Origin: CAYPTY01 sp965659005
Lineage (GTDB): Bacteria; Bacteroidota; Rhodothermia; Balneolales; Balneolaceae
Reading direction: 5' to 3'
NCBI GenBank assembly: GCA_965659005.1
Contig: CBFHVG010000005.1
Location: forward strand, 1-37,758
Length of the DNA: 37,758 bases
The notes beneath the pieces were generated by a model. That model saw nothing but the letters and a program-made list of their open reading frames with translations, was not told where the DNA came from and ran no database searches. Shown piece after piece: positions 26,191 to 32,368 of this stretch. Every line of letters starts with the position of its first letter. The stretch's first letter is position 1. The translations under genes and the position numbers were made by a program.

Positions 26191-27192
26191 ATGAGTACAT
26201 ATTCAGTTGACATGGCCGCACTGTCTGAAAAGATTGAATCTTCCAGTGCATTTATTGATGATATCTACAGTGAATTGGATAAAGTCATTATTGGACAAAG
26301 ATACATGATCGACCGTTTGCTTATCGGTTTATTAACTGGTGGACATGTTCTCCTGGAAGGTGTTCCCGGGCTTGCAAAAACACTTACGGTATCTTCACTT
26401 GCTACAATCCTTGATACTAAATTTCAGCGCATTCAGTTTACGCCTGATCTTTTACCAGCTGATTTAATCGGTACACTCATTTACAATCAAAAAGATGGTG
26501 AGTTCACTGTTAAGAAAGGGCCAATCTTTGCAAATATCATTCTGGCTGATGAGATAAACCGTTCCCCTGCGAAAGTGCAATCTGCTCTTCTGGAAGCTAT
26601 GCAGGAGTTACAGGTAACTATTGGTGAAGAAACTTTTAAGCTTGAACAACCATTTTTAGTATTAGCGACGCAAAACCCGGTTGAACAGGAAGGGACTTAC
26701 CCACTGCCTGAGGCACAAGTAGATCGTTTCATGCTCAAAATCAAGGTTGACTACCCGACTGAGCAGGAAGAAATGGAAATCATGCGTAGAATGGCTAAAA
26801 CTGGCGCAAAACCAACATTAGATGCTTTGATTGATGCAAATAAAATCATGGAAGCTCGTTCTGTTGTAAATCAGATTTACATGGATGAGAAAGTGGAACA
26901 GTACATTGTTGATTTGGTATTTGCCACTCGTAAGCCTGAAAACTATAACATGAGTGATCTTAGTGACCTTATCTCTTTCGGTGCATCACCAAGAGCTAGT
27001 ATAAATCTGAATTTAGCAGCACGTGCTCATGCTTATATGGAACACCGAGCTTATGTAACTCCAGAAGATGTTCGAATGATTGTTATGGACGTAATGAGAC
27101 ATAGAATTATTCCAACTTTTGAAGCAGAGGCTGAAGAGATTACACCTGAGGATATAATTGAGAAGATTACTTCGACTGTACAAGTGCCTTAG
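26191..27192 (+). CDS. MoxR family AAA+ ATPase
   Basis: A 333-residue AAA+ ATPase of the MoxR class, thought to act as a chaperone in maturation of protein complexes. Motifs: Walker A GVPGLAKT (57-64), Walker B IILADE (116-121), sensor 1 in LATQNPVEQEGTYPLPEAQVDRF (about 158-180) with the arginine finger near 179, and the C-terminal lid (SPRASINLNLAARAHAYM). The length is usual. MoxR genes generally lead an operon with a DUF58 protein and von Willebrand factor A proteins; none is here, so it is solitary. Its last codons and the TAG stop (27190-27192) belong to the first copy of a 90-bp tandem repeat, so the present C-terminus (TVQVP) may have been set by that repeat. Confidence 0.95.
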   Translation: MSTYSVDMAALSEKIESSSAFIDDIYSELDKVIIGQRYMIDRLLIGLLTGGHVLLEGVPGLAKTLTVSSLATILDTKFQRIQFTPDLLPADLIGTLIYNQKDGEFTVKKGPIFANIILADEINRSPAKVQSALLEAMQELQVTIGEETFKLEQPFLVLATQNPVEQEGTYPLPEAQVDRFMLKIKVDYPTEQEEMEIMRRMAKTGAKPTLDALIDANKIMEARSVVNQIYMDEKVEQYIVDLVFATRKPENYNMSDLSDLISFGASPRASINLNLAARAHAYMEHRAYVTPEDVRMIVMDVMRHRIIPTFEAEAEEITPEDIIEKITSTVQVP

Positions 27193-27534
27193 CGTATGGT
27201 CATCCACTAGATGTTAAGGGTCTTTGTTATTAAAGATCCTTCGCCTTGCTCAGGATGACATAAGGTGGTACAAGTACCTTAGCCTATAGTCATACACTAG
27301 ATGTTAAGGATCTTTGTTATTAAAGATGCTTCGCCTTATTCAGGATGAAATAAGGTGGTACAAGTGCCCTAGTGTTTGGTCATCCAATAGATGTTAAGGG
27401 TCTTTGTTATTAAAGATCCTTTGCCTTACTCAGGATGACATAAGGTGGTACAAGTACCTTAGCCTATAGTCATACACTAGATGTTTAGGGTCTTTGTTAA
27501 TAAAGATCCTTCGCCTTGCTCAGGAGACATATAA
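27179..27534. repeat. Four tandem copies of a 90-bp unit, each with a hairpin
   Basis: Units start at 27181, 27271, 27361 and 27451 (each beginning CAAGT[G/A]CC), with a period of exactly 90 bases; the last degenerates after about 27530. The similarity already starts at GTACAAG at 27179, inside moxR. Copies 1 and 3 share GTGCC and GGTCATCCA, while copies 2 and 4 are identical over their first 30 bases (27271-27300 and 27451-27480), so the array looks like a duplicated 180-bp dimer (A-B-A-B). Each unit can form a 10-bp stem AAGGGTCTTT/AAAGATCCTT with a 6-base loop (27216-27241, then +90, +180, +270), with at most one mismatch in copies 2 and 4. On the other strand part of the unit reads GTCATCCTGAGCAAGGCGAA, similar to dispersed repeats seen in many bacterial genomes. 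The array fills most of the 410-base gap between moxR and rpsA; no gene is seen in it. Confidence 0.93.
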
Positions 27535-27540
27535 AGGGAA

Positions 27541-27574
27541 TAAAAAAAGCCTCTACACAATGTGCAGAGGCTTT
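27541..27574 (-). terminator. Terminator of cmk-rpsA, possibly bidirectional
   Basis: A 9-bp stem (27546-27554 with 27566-27574), continued by two pairs after one mismatch, is followed on the minus strand by a run of T (27548-27542). On the plus strand it is followed by AATTTTATTT, so it may also stop transcription coming from moxR through the repeats. Confidence 0.85.
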
Positions 27575-27602
27575 AATTTTATTTGCAATCGACTGATGAA
27601 GA

Positions 27603-29615
27603 TTACTCTTCTTCGTCTGATGCTTCTTCTTTCTTGGCTTTTTTAGGAGCTTTTTTAGCTGCCTTTTTTGCATCGGCTGCTTCTTCTGCTTCCATCTTTG
27701 CCTTCAGATCTGCAAGACCAGACATTTCACCAAGAGTTGGTGATCCGGTTTCCATATCCGCAGCATCAGCTTTTTTCTTAGCTGTTTTCTTTGCTTTATT
27801 TAAGTCAGTATCAAGCTGAGTAAGGTCAATAGTTTGAGCTTGCTCATCGAAATCAAGAATCACAGCTTCAACTTTATCACCTTGCTTGTATTCTGCCTCA
27901 GTAGATTTAGAGTAGTTAAGGAATGCTTCAACTCCGATTGGAAGGGCCACGAAAGCACCTTTATCAGAAGTTCTAACAACTGTACCTGTTACTGATGTAC
28001 CAGGAGCATACTCTGTAGGCACTTTATCCCATGGATTCTCATCCACTTGCTTGTGACCAAGAGTAATTCTTCTGTTGTCGAAGTCAATACCAAGAATTAC
28101 AACCTCAATTTCTTGTCCTTTATCTACAACTTCATTTGGATGCTCAACTTTGTCTGTCCAGCTAAGGTCAGAAACGTGAATTAGGCCATCAATACCTGGC
28201 TCCAACTCAACGAACACACCAAAGTTGGTAAGATTTCTGATTTCACCTTTGTGCTTAGAGCCGATTGGGTATCGCTCAAGAAGGTCAGCCCATGGATCTT
28301 GCTGAAGTTGCTTAACACCAAGTGAAATCTTTTTATCATCCTCTGAGATATTAAGAACGATACATTCAATTACGTCATTTTTCTCAACCAGTTGAGATGG
28401 GTGTTTCACATGCTGCGTCCATGACATTTCAGAAATGTGGATCAGACCTTCAACACCTTTTTCAAGCTCAATAAATGCACCGTAATCTGCAATAGAAACT
28501 ACGCGGCCTTGAACTCTTGCACCTTCAGGATATTTCTCATGGATACTTTCCCATGGATGTGGTTGAAGTTGCTTAAGACCAAGTGATACTCTTTTTGATT
28601 TCTCATCGAATTCGATAACAGCAACATTCAATTTCTGATCAAGCTGTACGATTTCGTGCGGATCTTCCACACGACCCCATGAAAGGTCAGTGATGTGAAG
28701 AAGGCCATCAACACCACCAAGATCGATGAACACACCGAAGTCTGTAATGTTTTTAACCATACCTTCAAGAACCTGTCCTGATTCAATGGTATCAAGAATT
28801 TGTTCTCTTTGATCTTCAAGATCACTTTCAATAAGCGCTCTGTGAGAAACAACAACGTTTTCAGCTGACATATTCAGCTTAACAACCTGGAATTCCATTG
28901 TACGTCCAACATAGGCGTCGAAATCACGAACAGGGCGAACATCAATTTGTGAACCAGGAAGGAAGGCATCGATACCAAATACATCTACTACCATACCACC
29001 TTTGATGCGGCGTTTGATGTAACCTTCAACGATTTCCCCAGTTTCATGTGATTTTTCAATGTTTTCCCATGCATTAAGAATGTCTGCTTTTCTTCTTGAT
29101 AGAATCAGCTGACCTTCACGATCTTCAACTTTGTCAAGGAATACATCAACCTCATCACCAGGACCGAGGTTTTCTAGAATAACAGAAGGAAATTCGTTTA
29201 CGGCAATAATACCTTCTGATTTAAATCCAATATCAACAACAACGTACTTTTCATCAATGGAAATGATTTTACCGGAGACGATTTCTTTCTCTTCGATTTC
29301 ATTGAGGGTAGTTTCGTACATACCCACCATTTCATTGTACTCGCTATCATCGTAGTCTTCAGAAGCAGCAGTAAGCTGGTCAAATGTATAAGTATCACCT
29401 TCTACATCACCAGAGAATAGTTGGATTTCAACATCTTCATTTGCTGATGTTGAACTTTCTTCAGGAGCTTCTTCTTGTTTAATTTCTTCTGTTTCGGAGC
29501 TAACAGGTTCTTCAACTACTGTCTCAGTGCTAACTTCTGCAGTAGTTTCTTCTTGTGTGGTTTCTTCAGCTGTTACTTCTTTTTCAGCTTCTTCGTTTTT
29601 GATTTCTTCAGTCAT
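27603..29615 (-). CDS. rpsA: 30S ribosomal protein bS1
   Basis: A 670-residue mRNA-binding ribosomal protein with six S1 (OB-fold) domains at about 113-175, 195-262, 282-349, 367-436, 454-523 and 541-600. Domains 3-5 are the most canonical, for example ITDFGVFIDLGGVDGLLHIT and LTNFGVFVELEPGIDGLIHV. The first 110 residues are a very acidic, Glu/Thr-rich extension and the last 65 a Lys/Ala/Glu-rich tail (KKAAKKAPKKAKKEE), both likely disordered. Such extensions are seen in Bacteroidota S1. It helps the small subunit capture mRNAs, which is relevant where strong Shine-Dalgarno sites are scarce, as here. It follows cmk by 51 bases, the common cmk-rpsA order, and ends at a good terminator. Confidence 0.97.
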   Translation of the reverse strand: MTEEIKNEEAEKEVTAEETTQEETTAEVSTETVVEEPVSSETEEIKQEEAPEESSTSANEDVEIQLFSGDVEGDTYTFDQLTAASEDYDDSEYNEMVGMYETTLNEIEEKEIVSGKIISIDEKYVVVDIGFKSEGIIAVNEFPSVILENLGPGDEVDVFLDKVEDREGQLILSRRKADILNAWENIEKSHETGEIVEGYIKRRIKGGMVVDVFGIDAFLPGSQIDVRPVRDFDAYVGRTMEFQVVKLNMSAENVVVSHRALIESDLEDQREQILDTIESGQVLEGMVKNITDFGVFIDLGGVDGLLHITDLSWGRVEDPHEIVQLDQKLNVAVIEFDEKSKRVSLGLKQLQPHPWESIHEKYPEGARVQGRVVSIADYGAFIELEKGVEGLIHISEMSWTQHVKHPSQLVEKNDVIECIVLNISEDDKKISLGVKQLQQDPWADLLERYPIGSKHKGEIRNLTNFGVFVELEPGIDGLIHVSDLSWTDKVEHPNEVVDKGQEIEVVILGIDFDNRRITLGHKQVDENPWDKVPTEYAPGTSVTGTVVRTSDKGAFVALPIGVEAFLNYSKSTEAEYKQGDKVEAVILDFDEQAQTIDLTQLDTDLNKAKKTAKKKADAADMETGSPTLGEMSGLADLKAKMEAEEAADAKKAAKKAPKKAKKEEASDEEE

Positions 29616-29666
29616 AAAATTAGTTAATATTATACCGCATCCTCGACTTTCGATGATGGGATAATG

Positions 29667-30329
29667 TTAATGGTTGATCTGAACTACTTTTTTTATCTCT
29701 GAGCTAATTTTTTCTACCTGCTCTTCGAAAGTCAGTTCAGTTGTATCAATTAGTTTCGCACTATCAGCCTGTTTTAGCGGATCTGCTTTTCGCTTTGAAT
29801 CGACTTCGTCTCGTTGACGAATATTCTCTTCAATCTCTTCCAGAGTTGCCTCTGTACCTTTTTCCTGCAATTCCTTGAATCTGCGTTCTGCCCTCTTCTC
29901 AACACTGGCGGTCATAAAAAATTTCAGGCTTGCCTCAGGAAATACGGCAGTACCAAGATCACGACCTTCAGCTATATAAATATCTTTTTCGATGCTTTTC
30001 TTCATCAATCTATTTACATAAGCGCGGACAACAGGATTACTGGCAACCTCACTCACATGACTACTAACCAGCATGCTTCTGATTTTAGAGGTGATTTCCT
30101 CGTCATTCAGCCATACCCGAAAGAGTCCTTCTTCGTACTTAAAGGTGAGTTTAAGGTCATTCAGTGATTCAATGAACATCTCATGATTTTTGTGAAGTTC
30201 TAGAAAATGAAACGTCAGAGACCGATATAATGCACCGGAATCCAGATATTGAATTTCTAAAGACTGAGCAACAGCTTTAGCTGTTGAACTCTTGCCCGAA
30301 CCAGCCGGACCATCAATCACAATTATCAT
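29667..30329 (-). CDS. cmk: Cytidylate kinase
   Basis: A 220-residue nucleoside monophosphate kinase that phosphorylates CMP and dCMP with ATP. Visible are the P-loop GPAGSGKS (7-14), the CMP-binding DSGALYRSLTFH, AEGRDLGTAVFPEASLKFF and the lid RAERRFKELQEKG, followed by RDEVDSKRKADPLKQA near the C-terminus. Length matches type I Cmk. It is first in the cmk-rpsA operon and divergent from rpsT; a promoter candidate lies directly upstream. Confidence 0.96.
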   Translation of the reverse strand: MIIVIDGPAGSGKSSTAKAVAQSLEIQYLDSGALYRSLTFHFLELHKNHEMFIESLNDLKLTFKYEEGLFRVWLNDEEITSKIRSMLVSSHVSEVASNPVVRAYVNRLMKKSIEKDIYIAEGRDLGTAVFPEASLKFFMTASVEKRAERRFKELQEKGTEATLEEIEENIRQRDEVDSKRKADPLKQADSAKLIDTTELTFEEQVEKISSEIKKVVQINH

Positions 30330-30336
30330 AGAACAG

Positions 30337-30367
30337 CTAAAATACCCTTATCCAATGATTTTTACAA
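30337..30367 (-). promoter_or_regulatory. Candidate promoter of cmk-rpsA
   Basis: On the minus strand TTG (30367-30365), 20 bases, TATTTTAG (30344-30337). The spacing is ideal and the -7 element is close to TAnnTTTG. It stands 8 bases before the cmk ATG, so the leader would be nearly absent if this promoter is used. Confidence 0.45.
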
Positions 30368-30374
30368 TCATTTC

Positions 30375-30405
30375 TTGTAATAAAAAGAGAGAAGCCGTAA
30401 TTTTG
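30375..30405 (+). promoter_or_regulatory. Promoter of rpsT-gpmI
   Basis: TTG (30375-30377), exactly 20 bases, TAATTTTG (30398-30405): a full match to the Bacteroidota primary sigma pattern. It lies 44 bases before the rpsT ATG in the divergent gap with cmk. Confidence 0.65.
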
Positions 30406-30449
30406 GGGTCTTGAAAAAAATTGATTAAAACGAATTAAACAGCATTTAA

Positions 30450-30701
30450 ATGCCACAACATAAATCAGCCATAAAAAGAGTTCGTCAGAACGAGGTAAGA
30501 AAGCTTCGTAATAACGCTAAGCGATCAAAACTTAGAACTCTGGTTAAGTCAACAATGGTAGCTACTGATAAAGAAACTGCTGAGAAGTCATACAAAGCAG
30601 CTGTAGCCTATATTGATAAACTTACTGTAAAAGGTATCATTCATAAAAATACCGCTGGCAGACAGAAATCTGCACTTACTAGACACCTGAACGCTCTATA
30701 A
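30450..30701 (+). CDS. rpsT: 30S ribosomal protein bS20
   Basis: An 83-residue, strongly basic, all-helical protein that binds 16S rRNA early in assembly. Signature parts are MPQHKSAIKRVRQNEVRKLRNN at the start (spread over 1-22), SKLRTLVKSTM, and the C-terminal KGIIHKNTAGRQKSALTRHL. Length is normal. It is followed by gpmI after 14 bases, an unusual but plausible cotranscribed pair. Confidence 0.97.
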   Translation: MPQHKSAIKRVRQNEVRKLRNNAKRSKLRTLVKSTMVATDKETAEKSYKAAVAYIDKLTVKGIIHKNTAGRQKSALTRHLNAL

Positions 30702-30715
30702 ATAGCCGTTAGCAC

Positions 30716-32236
30716 ATGGCCGACCCGAAACAAAAAGCACTCCTTGTAATCCTGGATGGATATGGGTTGGCTGTAAATCCTGAGGTGAGCGCAATACACC
30801 GCGCAAAAAAACCTTTCATAGATTCTCTTTTTGAAACCTATCCTCACTCTCACTTGTCGGCAAGTGGTGAGGATGTTGGTTTACCTGATGGACAATTCGG
30901 TAATTCTGAAGTTGGTCACCTTAATATTGGTGCAGGAAGAATTGTCAGACAGGAGCTTTCCCGAATCAATCATGCAATCGATAGTGGCGATTTCTACAAT
31001 AATGAAGTCCTAAAGCATGGTCTTGATAAGGCCAAGTCTAAAGGTAAAGTACACATCATGGGACTTTTCTCAGATGGTGGTGTACATAGCCACAATGAGC
31101 ATCTGTTCGCTTTGCTGAAAATGTGTAAGAATCACGGGCTTGAAAACGTATATGTACATGCTTTTACCGACGGGCGTGACACATCACCTAAAGGTGGAAT
31201 TGATTATGCCCGAGAATTCAACACTCAGGCTGAAAAAATAGGAGTCGGTAAACTGGCTTCCATTGTTGGTCGATATTATATCATGGACAGAGATAACCGC
31301 TGGGAAAGAATTCAGAAGGGTTATGATCTATTGGTGAATGGCAAAGGTGAATCATTCGAAAATTCAGATGCAGCTTTTGAAGCATCTTATGCTAATGATG
31401 TAACAGACGAATTTATTCTTCCTATTCTTATGGATGAAAGCCCTGAATCACGAATTTCAGAAGGCGATGTTGTCATTTACTATAACATTCGAGGCGACAG
31501 AGCAAGGCAAATTACCAGAGCATTTACTATTCCTGGATTTTCTGAGTTTCCAGTTCAAAACTTGAATCTACATTACGTTACATTTACCGAGTATGATGAA
31601 ACATTCCGGAATGTGAATGTTGCCTTCCCTCCCATGGAACTTAAGAATACCATTGGCAGATGGGTATCAAGTAAGGGCTTTAAGCAATTCAGAATAGCTG
31701 AAACTGAAAAATATCCTCATGTTACTTACTTCTTTAATGGAGGGGATGAAGTCCCAAATGAAGGAGAAGATCGAATAGTTATTCCAAGCCCCAAAGTTGC
31801 AACTTATGACCTGCAGCCAGAAATGAGTGCAGAAGGAGTAGCTGACACGCTGACGGAGAAACTTGACAGTGGCTTATATGAATTTGTAGTTCTAAACTTT
31901 GCCAATACTGATATGGTTGGACATACCGGTATTATGGAAGCAGCAGTGAAAGCTGTTGAAGCCGTTGACACCCAACTTAAGAAGGTAATTGAATCTGCAA
32001 TAGCTCAGGATTATGCCATCATTGTAATTGCTGACCACGGTAATGCTGATCAGATGATTAAGGAAGACGGTTCTCCGCACACAGCACACACCACTTCGTT
32101 GGTACCAATCATTGCTGTAAACTGTGAGGGAGTAGATAAAATTGACTCAGGTATACTCGCTGATGTAGCTCCTACCCTGTTGAAACTGATGGGATTAGAG
32201 CAGCCAAATGAGATGACTGGTAAGCCACTCATTTAG
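30716..32236 (+). CDS. gpmI: 2,3-bisphosphoglycerate-independent phosphoglycerate mutase
   Basis: A 506-residue glycolytic enzyme that interconverts 3- and 2-phosphoglycerate through a phosphoserine intermediate with two Mn ions, alkaline phosphatase superfamily. Seen are the metal aspartate in LDGYG (Asp14), the active serine Ser64 in FGNSEVGHLNIGAGR, SDGGVHSHNEHLFAL, HAFTDGRDTSP, YYIMDRDNRWER, YNIRGDRARQI and the C-terminal metal sites NTDMVGHTG, IADHGNAD and HTAHTT. The length is standard and all catalytic motifs are intact. It lies downstream of rpsT under the same promoter; no clear terminator follows in the 132-base gap to clpC. Confidence 0.98.
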   Translation: MADPKQKALLVILDGYGLAVNPEVSAIHRAKKPFIDSLFETYPHSHLSASGEDVGLPDGQFGNSEVGHLNIGAGRIVRQELSRINHAIDSGDFYNNEVLKHGLDKAKSKGKVHIMGLFSDGGVHSHNEHLFALLKMCKNHGLENVYVHAFTDGRDTSPKGGIDYAREFNTQAEKIGVGKLASIVGRYYIMDRDNRWERIQKGYDLLVNGKGESFENSDAAFEASYANDVTDEFILPILMDESPESRISEGDVVIYYNIRGDRARQITRAFTIPGFSEFPVQNLNLHYVTFTEYDETFRNVNVAFPPMELKNTIGRWVSSKGFKQFRIAETEKYPHVTYFFNGGDEVPNEGEDRIVIPSPKVATYDLQPEMSAEGVADTLTEKLDSGLYEFVVLNFANTDMVGHTGIMEAAVKAVEAVDTQLKKVIESAIAQDYAIIVIADHGNADQMIKEDGSPHTAHTTSLVPIIAVNCEGVDKIDSGILADVAPTLLKLMGLEQPNEMTGKPLI

Positions 32237-32260
32237 TTAAAAAATTCACATCCTTTTTAA

Positions 32261-32290
32261 TTGCATTTACACAATCGGGCTACTACTTTG
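32261..32290 (+). promoter_or_regulatory. Candidate promoter of clpC
   Basis: TTG (32261-32263), 20 bases, TACTTTG (32284-32290), one base shorter than TAnnTTTG. It lies 78 bases before the clpC ATG. No CtsR-type heptad repeat is visible nearby. Confidence 0.4.
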
Positions 32291-32368
32291 CTTCTCGATA
32301 AACTAAAGTGAGGAGCGGCTCGTTTTAGCTTTTAATAGTTTAATCACACATTATTACCACATTTTTTT

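Noticed and set aside
27179..27534. CRISPR array
   Set aside because: The units are 90 bases with similarity throughout; there are no unique spacers between short identical repeats and no cas genes nearby.
32237..32368. CtsR operator before clpC
   Set aside because: No heptad direct repeat of the GGTCAAA type is visible; only a sigma-type promoter candidate is seen.
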